NCBI RefSeq assembly: GCF_000716335.1
Contig: NZ_KL591003.1
Span: 300,257 to 320,170 of the forward strand
DNA length: 19,914 bases
Reading direction: 5' to 3'
From: Streptomyces sp. NRRL S-118
GTDB lineage: Bacteria; Actinomycetota; Actinomycetes; Streptomycetales; Streptomycetaceae
Shown: one piece after another, positions 13,654-19,914 of the stretch
Layout: every line of letters begins with the position of its first letter
How positions within the stretch are numbered: position 1 is the stretch's first letter
The notes under the pieces: generated by a model
What the model saw: only the letters and a program-made list of their open reading frames with translations
The model's database searches: none
Told to the model about the DNA's origin: nothing
Program-made: the position numbers and the translations under genes

Positions 13654-14364
13654 GACCTCGACCTCATTCAGGTGACGCCCCGGCTCCACATGCTCCGCTT
13701 CGCCATCGGCCAGGCGTATCTGTGGCGGGACGCGGACGACGACCTGACGCTGATCGACGCCGGCTGGGCGGGATCGGCCGCGCCCGTCGAAGCGGCGGTA
13801 CGGCGTGCCGGGCTCCGGCCGGCGGGCCTGCGGCGCATCGTCCTCACACACTGCCACCGCGATCATGTGGGCGCGGCCGCGGAGCTGGCCGAGCGGTACG
13901 GCGCCGAGGTGCTGGCCCACCCGTCGGACGCGCCGGTGATCCGGGGCGAGGCGCCGGTCCCGGAGCCCGCGCTGCTGGACTGGGAGGTGCCGCTGTACGA
14001 GCACGGGCTGACCGTGCCGGAGGCGCCGCCGACCCGGGTGGACCGCGAGCCGGTGGACGGGGAGGAGCTGGGCTTCGGCGACGGGGCGCGGGTGGTGCAC
14101 ACGCCGGGCCATACCGACGGGTCGATCGCCGTGCATCTGCCGCGCCACGGAGTGCTGTTCACGGGCGACACCGTGGCATCGGTGGGGCACGTGGGGCTGG
14201 GCGTCTTCCACGTGGACCGGGTCGAGGCACAGGCGTCGATGCGGCGCTTGGCCGCGCTCGCGCCGGAGGTGGTCTGCTTCGGTCACGGCGACCCCCTCAC
14301 GACCGACGCGGCGGCGACACTGAAGGCGGCGGCCGACCGGGACGCCGCCGAGCCGGTCGCGTAA
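13651..14364 (+). CDS. MBL-fold (metallo-beta-lactamase superfamily) hydrolase
   Basis: This 237-residue protein has the complete metal site of the superfamily: LTHCHRDHVG gives His67, His69, Asp71 and His72; HTPGHTDGS gives His154; FTGDTV gives Asp173; and FGHGDPL gives His212. The N-terminal strand-rich part (YLWRDADDDLTLIDAGW) is typical of the glyoxalase-II-like group. No beta-lactamase-specific features or extra RNA-processing domain are present, so a thioester- or ester-hydrolase role is most likely, substrate unknown. It is monocistronic, ending in TAA (uncommon here) just before a short hairpin. The cytosolic location is inferred from the lack of a signal peptide. Confidence 0.93.
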   Translation: MDLDLIQVTPRLHMLRFAIGQAYLWRDADDDLTLIDAGWAGSAAPVEAAVRRAGLRPAGLRRIVLTHCHRDHVGAAAELAERYGAEVLAHPSDAPVIRGEAPVPEPALLDWEVPLYEHGLTVPEAPPTRVDREPVDGEELGFGDGARVVHTPGHTDGSIAVHLPRHGVLFTGDTVASVGHVGLGVFHVDRVEAQASMRRLAALAPEVVCFGHGDPLTTDAAATLKAAADRDAAEPVA

Positions 14365-14376
14365 GCGGAGCCGGAA

Positions 14377-14391
14377 CCCTGGGGGCCAGGG
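14377..14391 (+). terminator. Short hairpin after the MBL gene
   Basis: CCCTGG (14377-14382) and CCAGGG (14386-14391) are perfect complements around a GGG loop, 13 bp after the TAA stop codon. Confidence 0.55.
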
Positions 14392-14456
14392 CCAGCCCAC
14401 CCCGACACTCCCGCTCCCGCTCCCGGCCAGCCCCACCCGGCACCAGAACCCCGGCC

Positions 14457-14570
14457 CCCGGCCGACACCCACTCGCACCGGTCCCGGCCGACACCCACTC
14501 GCACCGGTCCCGGCCGACACCCACTCGCACCGGTCCCGGCCGACACCCACTCGCACCGGTCCCGGCCGAC
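14457..14570. repeat. Four-copy 26-bp tandem array, C-rich on the plus strand
   Basis: Equivalent positions recur at 14473, 14499, 14525 and 14551, an exact 26-bp period. The first three units are identical and the fourth matches for 20 bases. A partial unit precedes them from about 14457. Each unit contains ACCGGT and CCCACTCGC. The period and copy number equal those of the array at 8713-8823, although the sequences share only short words. There are no spacers, so it is not CRISPR. Confidence 0.92.
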
Positions 14571-14716
14571 GCCACGCCCTTCCGGGACCCCGTCGGCGCC
14601 GCGCTTCCCCGCCCCGGCCGGTGCCCGATGTCGCGCCCCGGCGGGGCTGACGGTGGGCACCGGCGAGGCTTACGGTGGGCACCGGCGGGGCGGACATGGG
14701 CGCCGGGCTCCACGCC

Positions 14717-15763
14717 TCACGCGGTGCCGACCGGGACGCCCGCCTCCAGGTTGAGCACGGTTCCGCGTTCGCGGGCGCGCAGGGCCCAGCGCAGCCGTTC
14801 GTAGCGGTTCGGGGGGAGCATGCCGGAGGCCTCCTCCTCGGTGACGAAGCGCCAGCCGCGCAATTCGGCACCGGGCAGCAGGACGCCGTCGGCCTGGGCG
14901 CGGGTGAGGCGGCCGCCGTCGAAGAGGAGGCGCAGGCCGCCGTAGCCGGGCGGGCGGGGCGGCTCCCAGTCGACCAGCAGCAGTCGGGGCACGCTTTCCA
15001 GCTCGAGGCCTATTTCCTCGGCGACCTCCCGCATACCGGCGCGGGCCGGCGGCTCACCGGGCTCGACGACCCCGCCGGGGAACTCCCAGCCGGGCTTGTA
15101 GGTGGGGTCGACGAGCAGGACGCGGTCCTGTTCGTCGAAGAGCAGCACCCCGGCCGCGAGCGTCTCGCCGGTCGGTTCCGGTGTCTGCACGATCTCGCAC
15201 GCGTCGACCGCGCCCTCGCGCACCGCCCGGGCGATGGCACCGGCGGTCTCGTGCGGGGTGAGACGGCTGTTGTCGACGGCGTACGCGTCGGTGGCCAGCC
15301 AGCCGTCGAGCGCGGCGCGGTAGGGCTCGATGTGGTCGTACGCCCACTGGCGGACACGCTCGTTGCCGTCCGGGTCGGCGTCGTACTCCTCACGGCCGGC
15401 GATACGCCCGCGCAGGATCGTTTCATCCGGCGTGAGTACGACATGGTGTACGGAGATGCGGCGTGCGGCCAGTCCGCCGAAGATCTCGTCGCGGTACTCC
15501 TGGCGCAGCAGGGTCATGGGCACCACGAGCACCCCTCCCACCTCGGCCAGCATCGCGGCCGCGGTGTCGACGACCATCCGCCGCCACATGGGCAGGTCCT
15601 GGTAGTCGGTCACCTCGGCGAGCCGCTTCTGCGGCAGCAGGTACCGCAGTGCGCCTCCGACGATCTCGGGGTCGTACAAGGTGCTGTCAGGGATCAGATC
15701 GATCAGTTCGCGCGCGGCGCTGGTCTTGCCGGCGCTGAACGCACCGTTGATCCAGATGATCAC
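14717..15763 (-). CDS. TmrB-like P-loop kinase fused to a Nudix hydrolase
   Basis: This 348-residue two-domain protein has an N-terminal part (1-185) that strongly resembles the tunicamycin-resistance protein TmrB of Bacillus. It begins VIIWINGAFSAGKTSAAREL with Walker A GAFSAGKT (7-14), followed by YDPEIVGGALRYLLPQ (30-45) and LVVPMTLLRQEYRDEI (79-94), all matching TmrB landmarks. The C-terminal part (about 195-330) carries an intact Nudix box G-x5-E-x7-REVAEEIGL at 231-253, preceded by YKPGWEFPGG. TmrB-type proteins are thought to act as ATP-dependent kinases or binding proteins for a toxic nucleoside antibiotic; Nudix enzymes cleave nucleoside-diphosphate-linked compounds. GTG 15763 is chosen because GGAGGAGGGGG lies just upstream (15768-15778 on the plus strand) and it aligns with the TmrB N-terminus. 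It is divergent from TetR 15880. Fusion function is inferred. Confidence 0.85.
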   Translation of the reverse strand: MIIWINGAFSAGKTSAARELIDLIPDSTLYDPEIVGGALRYLLPQKRLAEVTDYQDLPMWRRMVVDTAAAMLAEVGGVLVVPMTLLRQEYRDEIFGGLAARRISVHHVVLTPDETILRGRIAGREEYDADPDGNERVRQWAYDHIEPYRAALDGWLATDAYAVDNSRLTPHETAGAIARAVREGAVDACEIVQTPEPTGETLAAGVLLFDEQDRVLLVDPTYKPGWEFPGGVVEPGEPPARAGMREVAEEIGLELESVPRLLLVDWEPPRPPGYGGLRLLFDGGRLTRAQADGVLLPGAELRGWRFVTEEEASGMLPPNRYERLRWALRARERGTVLNLEAGVPVGTA

Positions 15764-15843
15764 GGGTCCCCCTCCTCCGTAGCCCCCAGTGGCTTTGCCC
15801 GCACCACCCTGCCATGGAAACCCGCGCCCGGACAGGAGGGCGC

Positions 15844-15879
15844 GTAGACAGTGTCTACTCCCTCTGGTAGACAGTGTCC
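15844..15879 (+). promoter_or_regulatory. Tandem TetR operators coinciding with the -35 and -10
   Basis: GTAGACA-G-TGTCTAC (15844-15858) is a perfect palindrome. Its first 12 bases recur at 15867-15878, 23 bp downstream, as a slightly imperfect palindrome. The TAGACA of the first copy (15845-15850) sits where a -35 should be (one base from TTGACA). That of the second (15868-15873), preceded by TGG as an extended -10, is 17 bp further and 6 bp before ATG 15880. Repressor binding would therefore cover both promoter elements. The minus-strand TmrB-Nudix gene starts 81 bp to the left, so it could be co-regulated. Confidence 0.7.
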
Positions 15880-16563
15880 ATGAGTGAACAGGAACCGGGG
15901 CTGCGGTCCCGACTGGTCCGGACCGGCGTCGAGTTGGTGACCGAGGAGGGCCTCGCCCCCCTGACGCTGCGGGAGATCGCACGCCGGGCCGGGGTGTCCC
16001 ACGGCGCGCCGCGCCGCTACTTCCCGACCCACCTCGCGCTGCTGTCGGCCATTGCGCGTGAGGGCTTCGCCGACCTGGCGGCACAGGCCGGCGGGGCGGT
16101 CGGTGACGGCACCGCGGCCCCCCGGGACCAGCTCATGGCGCTGGGGCGCGTCTACCTGGAGTTCGCGCAGGCCAACCGCGGCATGTTCGAGCTGATGTTC
16201 CGCCACGACCTGCTGGAGAGCAACGAGCTGGGCCTGCGCGAGAGCAGCCTGCCGCTCTTCGGTGTCCTCGTGGACCTGGTCGCCCGCGCCCGCCCCGGAG
16301 CCGACCCGGCGCCGGCGGTGGTCGCGGGCGCGCTGTGGGCGAACCTCCACGGCATCGCGCAACTGTGGCGATGGGGCAGCCTCCCGCTCGCCACGGGGTG
16401 CGAGGACGTCGAGCCGCTGCTGCGCGCCGCGCTGGACGCGCATCTGGGACCGGAGGGACCGACGCAGCCGGTGCGGGACGCGGGCTCCCGGGGCTCGCAG
16501 AAGTCACAGAAGTCGCACGAACCGCACGAGTCACGAGGGTCGCGGGAAGCGGGGAACCGGTGA
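15880..16563 (+). CDS. TetR/AcrR-family regulator with WHG-type C-terminal domain
   Basis: This 227-residue protein has the N-terminal helix-turn-helix LTLREIARRAGVSHGAPRRY with FPTHLALLSAIA (about 26-60). Its WHG-type C-terminal domain is recognisable from YLEFAQANRGMFELMF and WANLHGIAQLWRWGSLPL. The last about 28 residues (RGSQKSQKSHEPHESRGSRE and flanks) are a low-complexity polar tail, encoded by short AGAAGTC/CGCACGA repeats at 16490-16545. It is absent from most TetR proteins and probably disordered. ATG 15880 fits the leaderless promoter; GTG 15874 lies inside the operator. The stop overlaps the next start as GTGA (16560-16563), so it is translationally coupled to the MFS gene it presumably controls. 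The ligand is unknown, presumably an exported compound. Confidence 0.92.
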   Translation: MSEQEPGLRSRLVRTGVELVTEEGLAPLTLREIARRAGVSHGAPRRYFPTHLALLSAIAREGFADLAAQAGGAVGDGTAAPRDQLMALGRVYLEFAQANRGMFELMFRHDLLESNELGLRESSLPLFGVLVDLVARARPGADPAPAVVAGALWANLHGIAQLWRWGSLPLATGCEDVEPLLRAALDAHLGPEGPTQPVRDAGSRGSQKSQKSHEPHESRGSREAGNR

Positions 16564-18227
16564 AGGCACGGCGCCTCCGGCTGCTGACCCTCACGGGCAG
16601 CATCACCGGAGCCTCCGTGGTCGCGCTGGACGGAACGGTGCTGACCGTCGCTCAGCCGACCCTCCAGCGCGACCTGCACGCCTCGTTCGCCGAGACCCAG
16701 TGGACCAGTACCGGGTACCTCATCGCCGTGGCGAGCCTGCTGGTCTTCGCCGGGCGGCTCGGCGACCGGTACGGCCATCGGCGCGTCTTCGCCGTGGGCA
16801 TCCTCGGCTTCGGCGCGGCCTCGGCGGCCATCGGCCTGGCCCCGGGCATCTCGTGGGTGATCGGGCTGCGCGTCGTCCAGGGGGCGTGCGGCGCGCTGCT
16901 GCAACCGGCCACGCTCGGGATGCTGTGCGCCGCCTACCCGCCCGGCCTCATCAGCAGGCCCCTCGCGTTGCGGACCGCCGCGATCGGGGCGGCGGCGGCC
17001 GTGGGGCCGGTGGTCGGCGGGGCGCTGACCACACACTTCGGCTGGCGGGCGGTCTTCTTCCTGAGCGTGCTGCCCGCCGTCGTCGTCGGCGCGGCGGCAC
17101 TGGCCGTACGCGAGCGGTACGTGACCCAGGAGCCCCTCGGGGGCGGGCCCGGCGGCGCGGGGGCCGACCGGGCCCAAGGCGCCGGCCGGTACAGGGAGGC
17201 CGGCCCGGTTCGGGATGCCGACCGCCTTCGTAACGCCGCCGGCCGATACCGGGACAGCGACCGATCCCGGGAGGCCGACCGATCCCGGATTGCCGGCTCG
17301 CGGGGCTGGCCGGGTTCCACGGGCGGCGGCGCCCGGGGTGGCCTCGGCTCCGGGCTGGACCTGCCGGGGGCGTGCCTCCTCGCCGCCGCTCTGGGATGTC
17401 TCGTCCATGCGCTGGTGGGACTCCCGGCGACCGCACCGTGGCTCGTGGCCGCCGGGGTGTGCGGCGCCGCGTTCGTCCGGCACGAGCGGCGCGCGGCGAA
17501 CCCGCTGCTGCCGCCGGAGGTGACCGGCTCCCGGACCGTCACCGCCGCGCTGTCCGTACTGCTGGCCGCGTCGGCCGCGATGTTCGGTGCGCTGTTCGTC
17601 GGTACGTACGTCCTCCAGGAGATCCAGGCCATGGACCCGCTGCGCGGCAGCCTGACGGCCCTTCCCCTGGCGGTGGCGATGGTGGCGAGTGCCACCGCCG
17701 TCCCGGCCCTGATGCGGCGGCACGGACCGCGCAGGACGACGGCGACGGCCATGGCGGTACTGGCACTCGGCGTCCTGCTGCTGTCGCGGCTCACCGCGCC
17801 CGGTGCGGCGTCGTGGACGGTCGGTGGCGGTTTCCTGCTGATGGGCGCCGGCTTCGGCACGGTGATGGTCACCGCCACGACCGTTCTCGTACGCCGGGTG
17901 CCCGCCCGGCACGCCGGTGTGGCCGGGGGACTTCAGCAGACGGCCATGAACACCGGCCCGGCGCTGGGCATCGCCGCGGCGACCATGCTCCTGACCCTCG
18001 CCGCACCCGGTACGGCCGGAGGCCGCGCGCCCGGCGCGGGCGGGACCGGCGCGGGCGGGACCGGTGCGGAAGCCGTCGGGGCGTTCGCCTCCGCGGTCGG
18101 CGGCACGCTGACGGGCCTGGCGGCCGTCGCCGCGGCCGGGGCCCTGTGCGCCCTGCGACTGCCTGTGCGTGACGGTACGGAGGCCCCCGTGTCGCCCGGC
18201 CCCGCGGCGCCTGCGGCACGACGCTGA
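16560..18227 (+). CDS. DHA2-type MFS exporter with long Arg-rich central insertion
   Basis: This 555-residue transporter is coupled to the upstream TetR gene (GTG start overlapping TGA). Motifs include the first helix VVALDGTVLTVAQPTL (D1-like), motif A GRLGDRYGHRRVF after helix 2, and AAVGPVVGGALTTHFGWRAV, motif C of drug antiporters. Between the first six helices and the rest lies an unusual hydrophilic stretch of about 70 residues (residues 189-258) rich in Arg, Asp, Gly and Tyr with repeats such as GRYREAG, GRYRDSD and RSREADRSR. The DNA beneath contains near-repeats of CCGATCCCGG. A GAGGTGAGGTGA repeat occurs in a periplasmic loop near the C-terminus. The role is likely efflux of a toxic or self-made compound, induced through the TetR. 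A hairpin follows the gene. Confidence 0.9.
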   Translation: MKARRLRLLTLTGSITGASVVALDGTVLTVAQPTLQRDLHASFAETQWTSTGYLIAVASLLVFAGRLGDRYGHRRVFAVGILGFGAASAAIGLAPGISWVIGLRVVQGACGALLQPATLGMLCAAYPPGLISRPLALRTAAIGAAAAVGPVVGGALTTHFGWRAVFFLSVLPAVVVGAAALAVRERYVTQEPLGGGPGGAGADRAQGAGRYREAGPVRDADRLRNAAGRYRDSDRSREADRSRIAGSRGWPGSTGGGARGGLGSGLDLPGACLLAAALGCLVHALVGLPATAPWLVAAGVCGAAFVRHERRAANPLLPPEVTGSRTVTAALSVLLAASAAMFGALFVGTYVLQEIQAMDPLRGSLTALPLAVAMVASATAVPALMRRHGPRRTTATAMAVLALGVLLLSRLTAPGAASWTVGGGFLLMGAGFGTVMVTATTVLVRRVPARHAGVAGGLQQTAMNTGPALGIAAATMLLTLAAPGTAGGRAPGAGGTGAGGTGAEAVGAFASAVGGTLTGLAAVAAAGALCALRLPVRDGTEAPVSPGPAAPAARR

Positions 18228-18233
18228 ACGCCG

Positions 18234-18249
18234 GGCGGCGAGGGCCGCC
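18234..18249 (+). terminator. Hairpin after the TetR-MFS operon
   Basis: GGCGGC (18234-18239) and GCCGCC (18244-18249) pair around a GAGG loop, 7 bp after the transporter stop codon. Confidence 0.5.
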
Positions 18250-18319
18250 TTCCGGGCTGCGGCCGGACCGGGAGGACCCTCGCCACAGCCGACGAAACGC
18301 AACTGCACCGGGTTCGCGA

Positions 18320-18366
18320 TGTTACGCTCCGTATTCAATCGGTCAGCACACTGTCATCGACGGGAG
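18320..18366 (+). promoter_or_regulatory. Possible promoter and RBS of the FAD monooxygenase gene
   Basis: An extended -10, TGT-TACGCT (18320-18328), is the best candidate; no matching -35 is seen. The local sequence is AT-richer than the genes. GGGAG at 18362-18366 is the ribosome binding site, 5 nt before GTG 18372. Confidence 0.4.
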
Positions 18367-18371
18367 CCCGC

Positions 18372-19574
18372 GTGAAGATCGCCTGCGTCGGCGGAGGGCC
18401 CGCCGGCCTCTACTTCTCCCTCCTCATGAAACGGCAGGACCCCTCCCACGACATCACCGTCCACGAGCGCAACGCCGCCGGATCGACGTACGGCTGGGGC
18501 GTGACCTACTGGGCCGGCCTGCTGGACGCACTGCGTGCCCACGACCCGGAATCGGCCCGTGCCATCGGGGAGAACTCGGTCCGCTGGAGCGGCGGCGCCG
18601 CGCACATCCGCGGCGGGACGACCGTCCACCACGGCGACGAGGGCTTCGGCATCGCCCGCCGCCGCCTCCTCGACGTCCTCGCCGCGCGAGCGGCGGAGCT
18701 CGGTGTACGGCTGGAGTTCGGCCACCCGGTCACCTCCGTGGAGCAGGTGGCGGACGCCGACCTCGTCGTCGCCGCCGACGGGGTGCACAGCGCACTGCGG
18801 GACCGCCACACCGACCACTTCGGCACCGAGGTGACGGCCGGCCGGAACATGTACATCTGGCTCGGCACGACCAAGGTCTTCGACACCTTCACCTTCGCCT
18901 TCACCGAGACCGCGCACGGCTGGATCTGGTGTTACGCCTACGGGTACGGGGAGAACCGCAGCACCTGCGTCGTCGAGTGCTCGCCCGCCACCTGGCGGGG
19001 CCTCGGACTGGACCGGGCCGGCGAGGCGGAGGGCCTCGCCCTGCTGGAGGAGCTCTTCGCCGGCACGCTGGACGGACACCGGCTGCTCGGGCGGGGAGAG
19101 ACCGACGGCAGCGCGCAGTGGCTCGCCTTCCGCACCGTCACCAACCGCACCTGGCACCGCGACAACGTCGTGCTGATGGGCGATGCCGCCCACACCACGC
19201 ACTACTCCATCGGCGCGGGCACCACACTGGCCCTGGAGGACGCCATGGCCCTGGCAGGGGCGCTGCGCGGCAGTCCGGCGCTGCGGCCCGCGCTCGTCCG
19301 CTACGAACGCGAACGCAGGTCGGCGCTCCTCCCCGTGCAGAGCGCGGCCCGCTACAGCGCCCAGTGGTACGAGAACCTCCCGCGGTACGTGGACCTGCCG
19401 CCCGCGGAGATGTTCGCGCTGCTGGGCCAGCGGCACTCCCCGCTGCTGCCGTACGTCCCGCCGCAGCTGTACTACCGGATCGACCGGGCCGCCGGGCGGC
19501 TGGAGCCGCTGCGCAGACTGAAGCGCCGCCTGGGCCCACGCCTCGCGGGCGCCCTGCACGGTTTCAGCCGCTGA
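18372..19574 (+). CDS. FAD-dependent monooxygenase, aryl-CoA hydroxylase-like
   Basis: This 400-residue class A flavin monooxygenase has the dinucleotide-binding VKIACVGGGPAGLYFSLLMK (1-20), the ADLVVAADGVHSALR motif near 128-142 (DG motif) and the second FAD motif VVLMGDAAHTTHYSIGAGTT. The N-terminal continuation (QDPSHDITVHERN, then TYGWGV) resembles the N-terminal part of 2-aminobenzoyl-CoA monooxygenase/reductase and salicylyl-CoA 5-hydroxylase (SdgC-type), rather than p-hydroxybenzoate hydroxylase. A CoA-thioester aromatic substrate is therefore a reasonable guess. The C-terminal reductase domain of the anthraniloyl-CoA enzyme is absent. No CoA ligase or ring-cleavage gene is in the window. 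It starts at GTG 18372 with GGGAG. The 3' end overlaps the convergent ROK gene by 11 bp. Class is firm; substrate is inferred. Confidence 0.87.
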   Translation: MKIACVGGGPAGLYFSLLMKRQDPSHDITVHERNAAGSTYGWGVTYWAGLLDALRAHDPESARAIGENSVRWSGGAAHIRGGTTVHHGDEGFGIARRRLLDVLAARAAELGVRLEFGHPVTSVEQVADADLVVAADGVHSALRDRHTDHFGTEVTAGRNMYIWLGTTKVFDTFTFAFTETAHGWIWCYAYGYGENRSTCVVECSPATWRGLGLDRAGEAEGLALLEELFAGTLDGHRLLGRGETDGSAQWLAFRTVTNRTWHRDNVVLMGDAAHTTHYSIGAGTTLALEDAMALAGALRGSPALRPALVRYERERRSALLPVQSAARYSAQWYENLPRYVDLPPAEMFALLGQRHSPLLPYVPPQLYYRIDRAAGRLEPLRRLKRRLGPRLAGALHGFSR

Positions 19575-19914
19575 GGGGCGCGGGCGCCGTCACCCCGCCG
19601 GGCAGCCTGCGGGGCGAGGCCGCCGCGGCCGCGCCGAGGAGGCCCGCGTCGGTGCCGGTGAGCGCCGGGGCCACCGTCAGACGGCGGACGAACGAGAGGG
19701 TGGCGTAGTCGCGCAGGGCGCGGCGCAGCGGGGCGAACAGCACCTCACCCGCGCCCGCCACTCCCCCGCCGATGACGGCGATCCGCACCTCGATGAGCGT
19801 CGCGGTGGCGGCGATCCCGGCCGCGAGGGCCTGGGCGGCGCGCTCGAAGGACGCGATGGCGATCGGGTCCCCGGCGCGCGCGGCGGCGGCGACGGCGGCG
19901 GCCGTGACGTCGCC
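19564..19914 (-). CDS. ROK-family sugar kinase, C-terminal part
   Basis: The minus-strand frame is open from the right edge to TGA at 19566-19564, giving the last 116 residues of a protein that continues outside the window. The sequence DPIAIASFERAAQALAAGIA, then LIEVRIAVIGGGVAGAGEVL, then FAPLRRAL is the conserved C-terminal region of ROK kinases such as glucokinase. It includes the GGG after the strand that normally reads DPEVVVLGG. The tail after TLSFVRRLTVAPALTGTDAG matches the end of the glucokinase-type family. The usual DPE is replaced by LIEV, which is common enough. The N-terminal ATP motif and zinc site lie beyond the edge, so kinase versus repressor cannot be decided. It converges with the monooxygenase gene. 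Confidence 0.85.
   Translation of the reverse strand, partial: GDVTAAAVAAAARAGDPIAIASFERAAQALAAGIAATATLIEVRIAVIGGGVAGAGEVLFAPLRRALRDYATLSFVRRLTVAPALTGTDAGLLGAAAAASPRRLPGGVTAPAPLSG

Larger units (their letters stand above)
14365..14716. other. 352-bp convergent gap filled by repeats
   Basis: The gap separates the MBL gene (+) from the kinase-Nudix gene (-). In order it holds a small hairpin (14377-14391), a C-rich stretch with (CCCGCT) duplication near 14409-14425, the 26-bp tandem array (14457-14570), and a second direct repeat: ACGGTGGGCACCGGCG at 14650-14665 and 14672-14687 (22-bp period). No gene is supported; frames are open through it only because of base composition. Confidence 0.65.

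Noticed and set aside
8713..14570. Tandem arrays at 8713-8823 and 14457-14570 as CRISPR
   Set aside because: The units are contiguous with no variable spacers, and no cas gene is nearby.
13602..14804. 400-codon frame overlapping the MBL gene
   Set aside because: It is a shifted frame of the MBL gene, whose zinc motifs are intact in the other frame; it then reads through the 26-bp array.
14717..18227. Antibiotic biosynthesis cluster
   Set aside because: Resistance-like and efflux genes are present but no biosynthetic core enzyme (PKS, NRPS, terpene synthase, RiPP) is seen.

Overview
The window is high-GC actinobacterial chromosome and almost certainly comes from Streptomyces or a close relative. 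GC is above 70 %, GC dominates third codon positions, GTG starts are common, hairpins lack U-tracts, several promoters abut start codons directly, and the gene families are typical of the genus (DUF6332, MDMPI-fold, F420/deazaflavin reductase, WHG-type TetR). I see no rRNA, tRNA, insertion sequence, prophage or CRISPR.

Layout. 1-1081: a repeat-bearing possible gene tail, then an RsbW-like ATP-binding protein (303-842). 1082-3919: a ROK-family repressor (-), divergent from a coupled pair of an HhH-GPD DNA glycosylase/endonuclease-like protein and a small DUF8129-like protein, closed by a hairpin. 3920-8563: an MFS exporter, an MDMPI-fold protein that overlaps the end of a MarR regulator (-), a DHA2-type MFS divergent from that MarR, and a DUF6332 membrane protein. 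8564-10707: a TetR regulator (-) divergent from a deazaflavin-dependent nitroreductase. 10708-14716: a geranylgeranyl-reductase-family flavoprotein (-), an M20 dipeptidase and an MBL-fold hydrolase. 14717-18227: a TmrB-like kinase fused to a Nudix domain (-), divergent from a translationally coupled TetR-MFS pair. 18372-19914: an FAD monooxygenase resembling aryl-CoA hydroxylases, meeting the 3' part of a ROK sugar kinase (-) that runs off the right edge.

How the genes work together. The clearest logic is three local regulator/target modules, each with palindromes visible at its promoters: MarR-DHA2 transporter (TGCATT/AATGCA half-sites), TetR-nitroreductase (shared GAGCA-G-TGCTC core on both sides) and TetR-MFS (two copies of a TAGACA-containing site lying on the -35 and -10). 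These resemble small-molecule-sensing efflux or detoxification circuits. The rest looks like single housekeeping or accessory genes.

The least ordinary items are the TmrB-Nudix fusion, the tandem operator/promoter of the second TetR, and the short GC-rich direct repeats in most of the longer intergenic gaps. Among the repeats, two unrelated-looking arrays in convergent gaps both have a 26-bp period and the same copy number. I found no convincing large novel system; the window is mainly ordinary chromosome with some unusual local structures.
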